64,000 nucleotides of DNA from Pseudomaricurvus sp050633365 (GTDB taxonomy: Bacteria > Pseudomonadota > Gammaproteobacteria > Pseudomonadales > Cellvibrionaceae), in contig JBOEGJ010000002.1 of NCBI GenBank assembly GCA_050633365.1, positions 96,973 through 160,972 of the forward strand, given 5' to 3'. The position numbers and the translations under genes were made by a program. Below are positions 26,862 to 36,376 of this stretch, one piece after another. Positions within the stretch are counted from its first letter, which is position 1. Each line of letters starts with the position of its first letter. A model generated the notes under the pieces. It ran no database searches. It saw nothing but the letters and a program-made list of their open reading frames with translations, and was not told where the DNA came from.

Positions 26862-27644
26862 ATGCTCAAGACGCTTTGCTTATTGCTATTCCCCCTCTAC
26901 TGTTTAGCTAGCCCTACCTTCGCATCAAAGTCCGTTGTGTTTGCCTGTGCAGAAGCGTCCGACAGCCAACTATTCTCAGTCCTAACCGAGATTTACTCTC
27001 ATTTTTTCGAGCCTTTTGACGTAGGTTTCTCCATGCAAACCACAACTGAGCAGCGCATGATTTCAGAAGTGGCGAGCGGTCGTATTGACGGTGCCTGCGG
27101 CCAGAGCACCCCCATGTTCGAAAGCCTTAATTACCCTCACATGGTTAGGACCACACCACCCATTGCCATACTGTCCGTGAGAGCTGTTTTCACAAACCAT
27201 CACACTGCAATCAAATCACTTTCAGAGCTTACTCACTCGCGTCTACGAATAGGTATTATCGCGAGTACCGGCACGGCGCTAGCGGCCCAGCAGAGAGGGA
27301 TTAATTTTCAGAACATCCTCCATATCGACAGAGGAATTCGTATGCTGGCCGCAAAGAGACTGGATTATGTCATCTCAAATCACATCCAAATTCGACGCGC
27401 ACTTAATGACATAGACCCATTAGCCCAGATAGCCATATCGGATAATCTACTCGATCTCCCCGTCCACCCCATTTTGCACATCAAACATCAGGAGTTTATT
27501 TCACCCCTTAACCACTACCTAGCCAGACTGAATCACTGCCTTGGAGGCCCCCTCTCTCAAACCAACAGCTCTAATTGGCTGAGCCTAACTCGCCAAAAAC
27601 TGGAAAGATGCAGCGCATCAGAGACCTCAGACATAGACATTTGA
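26862..27644 (+). CDS. Small secreted solute-binding-like protein, paralog 3
   Basis: Third member, 260 residues, with signal peptide (LKTLCLLLFPLYCLASPTFA). It is the closest relative of paralog 1: VVFACAEASDSQLFSVLTEI, MQTTTEQRMISEVASGRIDG, GIIASTGTALAAQQ, FQNILHIDRGIRMLAAKRLD and YVISNHIQI line up almost residue for residue, as do the late GGPLSQTNSSNW and GGPLSQVNREAW stretches. TAAACT ends seven bases before the ATG and there is no ribosome-binding site. Preceded by a pth fragment, indicating origin by segmental duplication. Confidence 0.8.
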   Translation: MLKTLCLLLFPLYCLASPTFASKSVVFACAEASDSQLFSVLTEIYSHFFEPFDVGFSMQTTTEQRMISEVASGRIDGACGQSTPMFESLNYPHMVRTTPPIAILSVRAVFTNHHTAIKSLSELTHSRLRIGIIASTGTALAAQQRGINFQNILHIDRGIRMLAAKRLDYVISNHIQIRRALNDIDPLAQIAISDNLLDLPVHPILHIKHQEFISPLNHYLARLNHCLGGPLSQTNSSNWLSLTRQKLERCSASETSDIDI

Positions 27645-27744
27645 AAAAAACTATTAGATAGATCCAAACAATTAATTTTAGCAATGCATGTTTGTAAAGC
27701 ATACTCCATCTCAAGTTAACGCAATCACCCCACGGAGAATTATT

Positions 27745-28482
27745 ATGTTAGAGAATCGCGAAGGCCAAAAAGTCCCACAAGTTACTTTCCACACCCGCGA
27801 AAATAACGAATGGGTCGATGTCACCACCAATGACTTGTTCGCTGGCAAAAAGGTCGTGCTATTCGCGCTACCCGGTGCCTTCACCCCCACCTGCTCATCT
27901 ACTCACTTACCGCGCTTCAACGAATTAGCGCCGGCCTTTGCGACAGAAGGAGTGGATGAAATTATCTGCCTATCAGTCAATGACACCTTTGTGATGAACG
28001 CCTGGAAGGAAGATCAACACGCGGACAACATCCGTTTCTTACCCGACGGCAATGGAGACTTCAGCCGCGGAATGGGAATGCTGGTCAACAAAGAAGATCT
28101 GGGCTTTGGCGAGCGCTCTTGGCGCTATTCGATGCTAGTGGTTGATGGCGTGGTGGAAAAACAATTCATCGAAGAGGATGTACCGGGCGACCCGTTCAAA
28201 GTCTCTGACGGCGACACCATGATCAACTACATCAATCCCATGGCCGCCATGCCCAAACGCATCTCAGTGTTGACCAAACCCGGCTGCCCACACTGCACAC
28301 GTGCCAAAAAGGTATTGACCGACAAAGGTTTAAGCTTTGAAGAAATTGAGCTTGGCAGTAACGGGGTCAGCTACAGCTCTCTGGCCGCCATCAGCGGCGC
28401 AGGAACCACCCCACAAGTCTTCATCGATGGCGACTGTATTGGCGGCGCGGATGAACTGGAACAATGGTGTGCAAAAGCCTAG
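27745..28482 (+). CDS. Peroxiredoxin-glutaredoxin fusion (glutathione peroxidase activity)
   Basis: Hybrid Prx5-glutaredoxin enzyme that reduces hydrogen peroxide and alkyl peroxides with glutathione, cytoplasmic, about 245 residues. Residues 1-165 are the peroxiredoxin with PGAFTPTCSSTHLPRF and peroxidatic Cys50; residues 170-245 are the glutaredoxin with KPGCPHC (Cys181, Cys184) and the glutathione-binding TTPQVFIDG and GGADEL. The start at 27745 is chosen for GGAG seven bases before it; the frame extends 19 codons upstream without support. The same fusion is known from Haemophilus and Vibrio. Single-gene unit. Confidence 0.93.
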   Translation: MLENREGQKVPQVTFHTRENNEWVDVTTNDLFAGKKVVLFALPGAFTPTCSSTHLPRFNELAPAFATEGVDEIICLSVNDTFVMNAWKEDQHADNIRFLPDGNGDFSRGMGMLVNKEDLGFGERSWRYSMLVVDGVVEKQFIEEDVPGDPFKVSDGDTMINYINPMAAMPKRISVLTKPGCPHCTRAKKVLTDKGLSFEEIELGSNGVSYSSLAAISGAGTTPQVFIDGDCIGGADELEQWCAKA

Positions 28483-28511
28483 GCTGATTGATGAGTAATA
28501 TCACCAAAATC

Positions 28512-28539
28512 GGAGCGATAGAATTAACTCTATCGCTCC
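28512..28539 (+). terminator. Hairpin after the peroxiredoxin-glutaredoxin gene
   Basis: GGAGCGATAGA and TCTATCGCTCC form a perfect 11-bp stem with a 6-base loop 29 bases after the stop. No T run follows, so termination is plausible but not certain. Confidence 0.55.
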
Positions 28540-28740
28540 AACTTCCTCTAAGCCTTTGATATTTATTGAAAATTTAACAATCCTAGTTATTTACTATCGC
28601 TGACGAATTTCGAAATACGTTAGAAACCCCTGTCCGACTCCGACATATTATCCTCCGCACACTCCCTATCGCCGCCTTTAATTGCGCCTCGAATTGAGTG
28701 TGATGCCGTGCATCTAACAACAATAATGAGGAGAGCACTT

Positions 28741-31275
28741 ATGGACAGCCGCCACCGGTTCCCAAAACACCCAATGATCGCCGCCATCGCCATGGCCGGA
28801 GCTATGACTTCGAGCCTACCCAGCCTGGCTCAATCCAACGGATTTGCCCTAGAAGAAGTGGTAGTGACTGCGCAAAAGCGTGAGCAGAACACCATGGATG
28901 TCCCTATCGCCATCGATACCTTTTCCGCCGCCAACATGGAAAACACCGGTGCGCTAGTGCTCGGGGATATCGATGACTATATCCCCGGCTTTAAAGCCGG
29001 TGATGGCCTGACTCAATCAACCTTGGAGATTCGCGGGGTCAGCGGCTCCAACATTAGCTCTGGCGGCGACGCTTCAGTGGCAACCTTTTACGATGGCGTT
29101 TACCTCCCTCGCGCCGCCAACACCATCGCTTTTTCCGACATGGAACGTATCGAAGTCTTAAAAGGTCCTCAAGGCACCTTGGCCGGTCGAAATGCCGCCG
29201 CCGGCAGTATCAGTATCATTCCCAATGGCCCTAAGCTCGAAGAGACCGAGGGCTTCGTCCAACTCAAAGCCGGCAACTACGGTCTACAGCGCTGGGAAGG
29301 CATGATGAATCTACCCATCGATGATGACGTCGCCATCCGCGCCAACCTCATGAGTAACGACTACGACGGTCATATCGACAACAACACCAGCGGCGGCGCC
29401 GACATCGGCCAGCAAGATTCCATCACCGCTCGCGTCGCCCTGCTGTGGCAGATCTCCGACGACACCGACCTGCAAATCAACTACGACTACGATGACAGCA
29501 ACAACGGCCCAGCCGCTGTGGTTGGCTTCAGCAATGGCGAGGTCTCTTTTGGCGACGCCGATAACGATGTGATTGGCGGTGAAGAAACCCGCGATATGTA
29601 TTCGGTGGGATTTCGACTCAACCACGACATCAGTGAATCCTGGAGCATGAGCTGGTGGGCCAATCATCGCGAACTCGATGTCACCAACCGCCAAGACGAA
29701 GACGGCACCGCCAATCGCTTTACTTACCTCGATACCGATAACCTCGAAAGCTCGGAGCTGACCTACACCGAGCTGCAATTTAACTACAACAGCGACAGGG
29801 TGAACTTTGTCGGTGGCCTAACCTATTCAAAAGAAGACAAGAGCCAAACTACCGCTATCAGCTCTAGCGCCGAAAGCGCCTCGGCCCTAGCCACTCAAGT
29901 GGCCAACGGTTTACTGGGTGATCTCGGCGCGCCCTTCACCATCGACAGCATTTGGGATCCCACTGATTGGGCCATGTTGACCGCCGCCATTGATGCAGCC
30001 GCCGGTGGCGCGCTGGGTACGCCGCTGGATCAATCTGCAGGTTCTTATCAGGCCACATTGGGCACCTTGTACGCTGGTTTCGCCCCCGCGCTAGCACCCT
30101 ATGACACTATCCTCGCCGCCGGTTGGATCGATCCGAGTTACGCAGGTCAACTGTGGACAGAAGACGTCAACAATACCGGCACCTTCACCAACTTCGGTAT
30201 CTATGGCGATATCGATGTTGCCGTGACCGATAGACTCAACCTCATCTTCGGGCTGCGCTACTCCAAGGATGAAAAGGACTTTACCTGGGAAAACCCCACC
30301 GCCAGCTTAGCCACTGCCGTCAATGCAGAGCGAGCTGCCATCTCTGGAGTCGTACCGGTTGTCGGGCTAATTCCACAGGCGACAAATTTCTTATCGCCGC
30401 TCAGCCAAACCGGCGTTGGCCTAGTGACCGATACGCTGGTGAAAGCCTCGGATACTTGGAGCAAAACCACCGGACGCGCCGTTGCTCAGTATCAGCTGTC
30501 TGAAGATGCCATGACCTTTTTATCTTACTCCACCGGCTATACCTCCGGCGGCTTTGATAGCTTTGTTCTCAACAGCTCAGTCTCACCGCTCGAGCCAGAA
30601 GAAGTCACCAACATCGAGTGGGGGATCAAAGGCGACTTTTTCAATAACAAGCTGCGTACCCAATTCAGCTATTTCGACATGGAATTTGAGAATCGCCAAA
30701 AGTCAGTAATCTCAGCCGATCCCTCCATCCCAGGTTTTTCCGCCGCTACGATTATCAGTGGCGATGAAGACATCAAAGGCTGGGAGCTTTCGCTGACGTG
30801 GATTCCTGTCGACAGCCTGCAGCTAGGGTTGGTCACTACCGTTCGTGACAGTGAAGAGGAATACCAGGCCTATTCGGATGCCCAAGGCAATCCAGCCGGC
30901 GGAGCTAAAGAGTCTGATGACACCCTCAACGCCTACACACTGACGCTAGACTGGAGCCCGGAAATCGGCACAGGTAACCTCAACGTGCACATGGATTATG
31001 TCTACAACGAGCAAGACTTTGGTCCAGATAGCGACAATTACCTACCCATCTACGAAACCATCGAAAACTTTGGTGACGACAAGAAGATCCTCAACGCACG
31101 TATCGCTTGGACCAGTGAAGACGACAAGTACCTTGTAGCATTGTGGGGCAAAAACCTGCTCGACAACCAATACACCGGTATCCCCGGCGGCTTAACCGCC
31201 ACCACCTTCGGTACCGCCCACACTCAAGTCAGTGCACCGCTGACCTGGGGCATCGATGCTCGCTATAACTTTTAG
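28741..31275 (+). CDS. TonB-dependent outer-membrane receptor
   Basis: Outer-membrane transporter of about 844 residues. Start at 28741 chosen for GAGGAG about 9 bases upstream; earlier in-frame GTG and ATG codons (28708, 28726) lack this. Signal peptide ends near SLPSLAQS; the TonB box and plug begin with ALEEVVVTAQKREQN and continue IPGFKAGDGLTQSTLEIRGV, ERIEVLKGPQGTLAGRNAAA, typical of the large marine IroN/FyuA-like receptor class. Barrel ends in WGIDARYNF with the terminal aromatic. Ligand unknown; no neighbouring transporter or hydrolase. Sits in the extra segment between pth and ychF. Confidence 0.92.
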   Translation: MDSRHRFPKHPMIAAIAMAGAMTSSLPSLAQSNGFALEEVVVTAQKREQNTMDVPIAIDTFSAANMENTGALVLGDIDDYIPGFKAGDGLTQSTLEIRGVSGSNISSGGDASVATFYDGVYLPRAANTIAFSDMERIEVLKGPQGTLAGRNAAAGSISIIPNGPKLEETEGFVQLKAGNYGLQRWEGMMNLPIDDDVAIRANLMSNDYDGHIDNNTSGGADIGQQDSITARVALLWQISDDTDLQINYDYDDSNNGPAAVVGFSNGEVSFGDADNDVIGGEETRDMYSVGFRLNHDISESWSMSWWANHRELDVTNRQDEDGTANRFTYLDTDNLESSELTYTELQFNYNSDRVNFVGGLTYSKEDKSQTTAISSSAESASALATQVANGLLGDLGAPFTIDSIWDPTDWAMLTAAIDAAAGGALGTPLDQSAGSYQATLGTLYAGFAPALAPYDTILAAGWIDPSYAGQLWTEDVNNTGTFTNFGIYGDIDVAVTDRLNLIFGLRYSKDEKDFTWENPTASLATAVNAERAAISGVVPVVGLIPQATNFLSPLSQTGVGLVTDTLVKASDTWSKTTGRAVAQYQLSEDAMTFLSYSTGYTSGGFDSFVLNSSVSPLEPEEVTNIEWGIKGDFFNNKLRTQFSYFDMEFENRQKSVISADPSIPGFSAATIISGDEDIKGWELSLTWIPVDSLQLGLVTTVRDSEEEYQAYSDAQGNPAGGAKESDDTLNAYTLTLDWSPEIGTGNLNVHMDYVYNEQDFGPDSDNYLPIYETIENFGDDKKILNARIAWTSEDDKYLVALWGKNLLDNQYTGIPGGLTATTFGTAHTQVSAPLTWGIDARYNF

Positions 31276-31608
31276 CGAATCGACGCTGCTTGAGTAGCAT
31301 CGTGGTGCGCCTACGGCGCTACTCAAGCCAACTCTCTCGTTCCTTTTCGATCTCTCTTCTCTGATCGAATCTTCACCAGCCTCGTTTTGAGGCTGGCTTT
31401 TTCCCTTCTGATCATCCCGCTTAAGCCTCGCTTTATCGAACAAGAGCCACAGAAATCGGGACAGCCCAACGCCGGTCATGTAGAATATGCCGCTTTTATG
31501 AGCAGCCACACCTTATTTGGCAATGTCATCGGGCAAGGTCGTCCGACAATGTCATTTGAAGCGGCCTCATCACCATGCCATTCCAGTTCAGCTTAAAGAG
31601 ACAACACC
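31276..31608. other. Intergenic region between TonB receptor and ychF
   Basis: 333 bases without a gene. It contains an 11-bp-stem hairpin (GCTTGAGTAGC at 31288 with GCTACTCAAGC ending at 31328) and a T-tailed terminator at 31376-31402. Confidence 0.6.
31376..31402 (+). terminator. Rho-independent terminator after the TonB receptor
   Basis: CCAGCCTC, loop GTTTT, GAGGCTGG, then CTTTTT. A perfect 8-bp GC-rich stem followed by T residues. Confidence 0.85.
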
Positions 31609-32700
31609 ATGGGTTTTAATTGCGGTATCGTCGGCCTGCCTAACGTAGGCAAATCCACCCTATTCAACGCCTTGACCAAAAATGGCATCGCGGCCGAGAA
31701 CTTCCCGTTCTGTACCATCGAGCCCAATGAAGGCACGGTTACCGTACCAGACCCACGCCAGGACAAGCTTGCCGCCATCGTTAAACCCGAGCGCGTCATT
31801 CCTACCACCATGGAATTTGTCGACATTGCGGGTCTTGTCGCCGGCGCATCCAAGGGTGAAGGCTTGGGCAACAAGTTTCTCGCCAACATCCGTGAGACTG
31901 ACGCCATTGCTCACGTGGTTCGCTGTTTTGAAGACGAGAACGTGATTCACGTCGAAGGCAAGATCAATCCTATTGATGATGTCGATGTAATCAATACTGA
32001 GCTGGCTCTGGCCGATTTGGAAACCTGCGAAAAATCATTGCAACGCCTCACCAAAGCAGCCAAAGGCCAAGATAAAGACGCCATCAAAATGAAGGCACTG
32101 GTCGAGAAGATATTGCCTCACCTAAATGAAGCGCAACCACTGCGCAGCTTTGGTCTGAACGATGATGAACTGAAACAACTGCGTGAGCTAAATCTGCTGA
32201 CTCTCAAGCCTACCATGTACATCGCTAACGTCGACGAAGAAGGTTTTGAAAACAACCCACTGCTCGACACTGTTCGCGAAATTGCTGCCAAAGAAAACGC
32301 CGTGGTTGTACCTATCTGCAATAAGCTAGAAGCCGAAATCGCCGAACTCGACGACGAAGAAAAAGCCGAATTCTTAGAAGATCTCGGCATGGAAGAACCC
32401 GGCCTTAACCGAGTGATTCGCGGCGGTTACGATCTGCTCAACTTGCACACCTACTTCACCGCCGGTGTTAAAGAGGTTCGCGCATGGACTATCCCTGTTG
32501 CCTCAACCGCACCGCAAGCGGCCGGTAAAATTCACACCGACTTTGAAAAAGGCTTTATCCGCGCGGAAACGATAGGCTACGATGATTTCATCGAGTACAA
32601 CGGTGAAGCTGGAGCAAAAGAAGCCGGCAAGTGGCGCTCAGAAGGTAAAGACTATGTGGTTGCCGATGGCGACGTCATTCACTTCCGCTTTAACGTTTAA
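31609..32700 (+). CDS. ychF: Redox-regulated ATPase/GTPase YchF
   Basis: Universally conserved OLA1/YchF P-loop protein that binds the ribosome and prefers ATP. 363 residues. P-loop GLPNVGKSTLFNAL, switch region DIAGLVAGASKGEGLGNKFL, and NVDE in place of the GTP-specifying NKxD, which explains ATP preference. C-terminal TGS domain (EVRAWTIPVASTAPQAAGKI, then DFEKGFIRAE). ATG at 31609. Usually directly follows pth; here separated from it by five accessory genes. Confidence 0.97.
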   Translation: MGFNCGIVGLPNVGKSTLFNALTKNGIAAENFPFCTIEPNEGTVTVPDPRQDKLAAIVKPERVIPTTMEFVDIAGLVAGASKGEGLGNKFLANIRETDAIAHVVRCFEDENVIHVEGKINPIDDVDVINTELALADLETCEKSLQRLTKAAKGQDKDAIKMKALVEKILPHLNEAQPLRSFGLNDDELKQLRELNLLTLKPTMYIANVDEEGFENNPLLDTVREIAAKENAVVVPICNKLEAEIAELDDEEKAEFLEDLGMEEPGLNRVIRGGYDLLNLHTYFTAGVKEVRAWTIPVASTAPQAAGKIHTDFEKGFIRAETIGYDDFIEYNGEAGAKEAGKWRSEGKDYVVADGDVIHFRFNV

Positions 32701-32761
32701 GCAATTGCCTTTAACAAGGGTTAACCTGAGTCGATGACACAGTTTAACTCTTGACCCCAGC

Positions 32762-32795
32762 ATTGAGACGCTGGCACCCTAGTCGGTGTCTCAAT
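32762..32795 (+). terminator. Hairpin after ychF
   Basis: ATTGAGAC and GTCTCAAT pair, with an inner CACC/GGTG stem. No T run follows. It lies 61 bases after ychF and just before the AraC-type gene, so it may act on either. Confidence 0.45.
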
Positions 32796-32809
32796 CGCAT
32801 TGCAACATC

Positions 32810-33823
32810 ATGACTCAACCTCCCCTAAGCTCTGTACAATCGATTAAACGCTACCTCACGCACGCTGAGAGCTGCGGTGTTGCATGCGACCCGCTGTTAG
32901 AAGCCTCGGGGATTACTCGAGCCGCTCTCGACGACAACACCAATCGCATCCTCACAAAAAAATTATTGGAATTTCAACGCGCGGCAATCATTGCCAGCGA
33001 TGATCCTTGTTTTGGACTCAACGCCTCGCGACTGATTCAAATGGACACCTTCGATATCCTCGGCTATATCGCACTCAATTGCGCCACCTTGCGTGAAGCG
33101 ATGGAACAGGTGATGATTTACGAAAGTGTGAGTGGCACCAGTGGTTTCACTGAGATTACCCCGCTCGATCAACAGGTGTTAATACGCTGGCAATGCGGAC
33201 TCGACGACTCGCTACTGCAACGCCACAGTGAAGAAAATGTGATTGCGTCGTGGTTCCGTTACGCGCAACAAATTGTCAACATTCACGATCACCCGAGTGA
33301 AGTTTGGTTCTCGCATACAGCACCCGACATTGACGACTTAAGCCTGTACGAAAATTTATTTCGGTGTCCAGTAAAGTTCGAACAACCCTATAGCGGACTT
33401 CTCATTCACGCAGACCAATTGGACACGCCCTTTCCACAAGCCAATCGCGACATGCTGAAGATTCTTCAGCAACAAGCGCAACAGCAGCTGCAACACCAGA
33501 GCTCTGAGCATCAACCACAGAAAGTGACCCATCAAGTCAGCAACCTGATTCGACTAATGATTAACCACAAGATCCCCAGCAAAGTTTTGATCGCTGAACA
33601 GCTCGGCATCAGCGGACGCACGCTGCAGCGTCAACTCGAGCAAGAGGGACAAACCTATAAAGGCCTACTGAAAACGATCCGCCAGGAAATGGCCGAACAC
33701 TATTTAAACAATACCAATTTAACCATCGAAATCATCAGTCAAAAATTGGGGTTCGCCGATGCCCGCTCATTTCAACGCAGCTTTAAACAATGGACGGGAA
33801 AAACTCCAGGAAGCTTACGCTAG
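32810..33823 (+). CDS. AraC family transcriptional regulator
   Basis: Regulator of the OruR/ToxR-type AraC class, about 337 residues. N-terminal ligand/dimer domain (about 1-190, arabinose-binding-domain-like, SVQSIKRYLTHAESCGVACD and FDILGYIALNCATLREAMEQ) and C-terminal double helix-turn-helix (about 235-335) with ISGRTLQRQLEQEGQTYKGL and LGFADARSFQRSFKQWTGKT. The ATG at 32810 is preferred over a GTG eight codons upstream in the hairpin. Convergent with an SDR gene; target unknown. Confidence 0.88.
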   Translation: MTQPPLSSVQSIKRYLTHAESCGVACDPLLEASGITRAALDDNTNRILTKKLLEFQRAAIIASDDPCFGLNASRLIQMDTFDILGYIALNCATLREAMEQVMIYESVSGTSGFTEITPLDQQVLIRWQCGLDDSLLQRHSEENVIASWFRYAQQIVNIHDHPSEVWFSHTAPDIDDLSLYENLFRCPVKFEQPYSGLLIHADQLDTPFPQANRDMLKILQQQAQQQLQHQSSEHQPQKVTHQVSNLIRLMINHKIPSKVLIAEQLGISGRTLQRQLEQEGQTYKGLLKTIRQEMAEHYLNNTNLTIEIISQKLGFADARSFQRSFKQWTGKTPGSLR

Positions 33824-33880
33824 ATAAGAAAAAATAAAATAATCTGCAGCGAATCCATTCAACACGCCGAATTGTCGCCG

Positions 33881-33946
33881 CAGTTGTCAGTTGTCAGTTG
33901 TCAGTTGTCAGTTGTCAGTTGTCAGTTGTCAGTTGTCAGTTGTCAG
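33881..33946. repeat. Nine-copy heptanucleotide tandem repeat (TTGTCAG)
   Basis: Nine perfect 7-bp units of TTGTCAG (33884-33946), preceded by a partial CAG. The array lies in the 128-bp gap between the convergent AraC and SDR genes and stops five bases before the SDR stop codon. Same period and copy number as the GCTTCGG array at 3948, but an unrelated unit. Confidence 0.95.
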
Positions 33947-33951
33947 ATAGA

Positions 33952-34782
33952 CTACTGTTCAAGTAAGCCCTGCGCCATGGCCTCTAGCGCCCGAAAAGCG
34001 GCGGTCGGGTCTTCACGCTTTAATTGCAACAGACCCAGCTCTTGCTCACCACCCACCGCAATTTCTTCAGTGCCAGCTTCGAAGCCTTGCATAATCTCGC
34101 GGCAACAATCGTTCACGTCCATGCCACCGGCGATATTCTCATCGGTAGTTCCCGTGGGAGAGCCGTCTCCCGTCAGCGCATTTTCGGACACATTGGTTCG
34201 AATAAACCCAGGAGTAATGGTCGTCACCTTAATACCCAAATGAGCAACTTCGGTTCTCAGCGAATCAAAGAACCCCATCACCGCATGCTTTGCCGCGCAG
34301 TAACCGGTTCGAATGGGAGCACCGACTTTTCCGGCAACACTAGAGGTCACAACCATCATCCCCTCACCCTGTTCAACCATTACCGGCAGCACTTGTTTGG
34401 TCAACGCAATTTGACCAAGAACATTCACATGCATCATGGTTTGATAAACACTCAGATCAGTCTCTAGGCAAAGCGACCGCTGAGAAATACCGGCATTATT
34501 GATCAGCATATCAATACGTCCGAACGCAGCGATAACTCGGTCTTTTGCCGCCGCCATGGTGTCGAGTTCTCCAACGTCCAACGGCAAAACCAAAATGTGC
34601 TCTGCAGGGCTTCCCTTCGCAATGCATTCATCCGCAACTCGCTGTAACTGCGCCTGGTTTCGAGCCGACAGTACAAGCTTGGCACCGCGATTCGAAAACT
34701 CTTTCGCCAACCCCTCGCCAATACCCGACGAAGCTCCGGTAATCCAAACCACTTTATTCTCAAAAGATTGCACCGCCGACAT
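33952..34782 (-). CDS. Short-chain dehydrogenase/reductase (DHRS7-like)
   Basis: Classical SDR oxidoreductase, 276 residues. NAD(P)-binding TGASSGIGEGLAKEFSNRGA, NNAGIS, catalytic Ser and YxxxK in VVTSSVAGKVGAPIRTGYCA then AK, and PGFIRTNVSENAL after it. The ATG at 34782 has AAGGAG six bases upstream. The pattern resembles DHRS7-type enzymes acting on lipids, steroids or retinoids; substrate not determinable. Downstream of the sterol-desaturase-like gene on the same strand, 118 bases apart. Confidence 0.88.
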   Translation of the reverse strand: MSAVQSFENKVVWITGASSGIGEGLAKEFSNRGAKLVLSARNQAQLQRVADECIAKGSPAEHILVLPLDVGELDTMAAAKDRVIAAFGRIDMLINNAGISQRSLCLETDLSVYQTMMHVNVLGQIALTKQVLPVMVEQGEGMMVVTSSVAGKVGAPIRTGYCAAKHAVMGFFDSLRTEVAHLGIKVTTITPGFIRTNVSENALTGDGSPTGTTDENIAGGMDVNDCCREIMQGFEAGTEEIAVGGEQELGLLQLKREDPTAAFRALEAMAQGLLEQ

Positions 34783-34900
34783 CACTTTCTCCTTGGTATT
34801 ATTGATTATTGGAAAAGACTAACAGTTATTGGCTGATATCACTGCAAGGTATTTAACAATTGCTATAGGCATTTCTCGTGGTGAGCGCTGGTGACCGAGC

Positions 34901-36151
34901 TTAAGCGCGGCTATCCACGCTTCGCTCAAAATCTTGAGATTCACTATTTTCGGCCCAGATTAGCCACAACAGGACAAGACTATTGATCACCAAATAACTG
35001 CCAAACACCCAAACACTTGAGGGCGCCATTAATGACCAGCTGGCGGCGAACCCCACCCACGCTGCAACTAATCGTACTTTCTCCCACCCGTAGCCTCGGC
35101 CCTCTAACATCCAAGCCGTGGTCACTAAGGGCAAAGTGATCATCAAAAAGCCGAGGGCTAATAGACTGTAATCTAGGCCAGAAAAATGCAGCATAAAATA
35201 GACCAGTAACGGAACCGCCGCTGCCAGCTGAAATATTCCGTAGTTTCGTATGCGAAGACTGACTTTTGGATCGTACTTTTCAAAACATGAAAGATCCGAC
35301 TTTTGCACGGGCATCCGTCGCTCTAGATCGCTCGGGCGCCAACCGGTGGGCATAAACCAAATTCGGCATTTGTCCCACCAGCTTTGGGTATGCCAAGCAT
35401 CGCGCATCAATCCTGCCCACACCTGCATATTGGCCCACAGCGGATTTAAAGACTGCAATGGGATTCGCGCGCCGTAGATAATTTTCACATCATCAAGCTC
35501 GGGCTGAAAAGTGCCAAACAAACGATCCCAAAGAATAAATACACCACCATGGTTTTTGTCGATGTACTCTGGGTTTTGCCCATGATGAACACGATGATTC
35601 GACGGCGTCACCATCACCGTCTCCATCCATCCCAGTTTATCGATGTGCTGTGTGTGCACCCAAAACTGATAGATTAAATTCAAAGCACCGCAGGTCACAA
35701 AGACCTCGACCGGCGCCCCCAACATCAGCAGTGGCGCACTGAATATCCAAGTCCAAATACTGCTGCTGGTCTGACGTAACGCGGTGGTTAGGTTGTAATC
35801 TTCGCTCTGGTGGTGAATGGCGTGCCCGGCCCAAAACAAGTTGAGCGTATGGCCCATGCGGTGCGACCAGTAGTAACAAAAGTCGTAAAGAACAAAAGTG
35901 GCGATCCAAGTCCAAACGCTATCGGCCGACCAATCAAACCATCGAGCGTCAGGCAGGACCCGATCAATAAATATGGCGCCTAGGCTAAGCACCAACAAAT
36001 TGCTGGAGCGGCTCATGATACCTAACGTAAGGCTGCCAAACGCGTCACTGAAGCGATAGTGACCACTGCCGCGCCGACGATCAATCCACCACTCCAGCGC
36101 AATAAGCCCCAAAAATAGCGGTATTGCAGCCAACAGTATTAAATCACCCAT
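34901..36151 (-). CDS. Sterol desaturase / fatty acid hydroxylase superfamily protein
   Basis: Integral-membrane di-iron oxygenase, 416 residues. The eight-histidine pattern is present: HRMGH, HAIHH and the later HRVHHG, between hydrophobic segments. The order and the long C-terminal membrane part resemble alkylglycerol monooxygenase (TMEM195-like) proteins more than true sterol desaturases. Probably acts on a lipid. Located upstream of the SDR gene on the same strand; the pair could act in one lipid pathway, which is inference. Confidence 0.87.
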   Translation of the reverse strand: MGDLILLAAIPLFLGLIALEWWIDRRRGSGHYRFSDAFGSLTLGIMSRSSNLLVLSLGAIFIDRVLPDARWFDWSADSVWTWIATFVLYDFCYYWSHRMGHTLNLFWAGHAIHHQSEDYNLTTALRQTSSSIWTWIFSAPLLMLGAPVEVFVTCGALNLIYQFWVHTQHIDKLGWMETVMVTPSNHRVHHGQNPEYIDKNHGGVFILWDRLFGTFQPELDDVKIIYGARIPLQSLNPLWANMQVWAGLMRDAWHTQSWWDKCRIWFMPTGWRPSDLERRMPVQKSDLSCFEKYDPKVSLRIRNYGIFQLAAAVPLLVYFMLHFSGLDYSLLALGFLMITLPLVTTAWMLEGRGYGWEKVRLVAAWVGFAASWSLMAPSSVWVFGSYLVINSLVLLWLIWAENSESQDFERSVDSRA

Positions 36152-36376
36152 AAACTAGCCCTATTAATTGTGTAGCACTGATAGCAAAGCCCAAGAGAAT
36201 GGACCATGACAGACAATTTATAGACCCTCTTCACTAGCAACAATGACCATCAACGACATCGACCTCACTATTTGAGCCACGCTGGCTAAAGTTTTTATGA
36301 AATTCACTAGGAATCAGTGGTTTAGAGCCTTGACATCAAGGGGGCAAATCAGCAGAATAGCGCCCCTCGAAACGAT

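Noticed and set aside
27630..27744. OxyR-type site upstream of the peroxiredoxin-glutaredoxin gene
   Set aside because: ATAG and CTAT elements occur but their spacing does not match the OxyR pattern of seven-base gaps.
33881..33946. Possible CRISPR array at the heptamer repeats
   Set aside because: Units are 7 bp and contiguous with no spacers; no cas genes in the window.
33872..34243. 123-codon frame through the TTGTCAG array
   Set aside because: Same artefact (QLSVVSC units), then antisense to the SDR gene.
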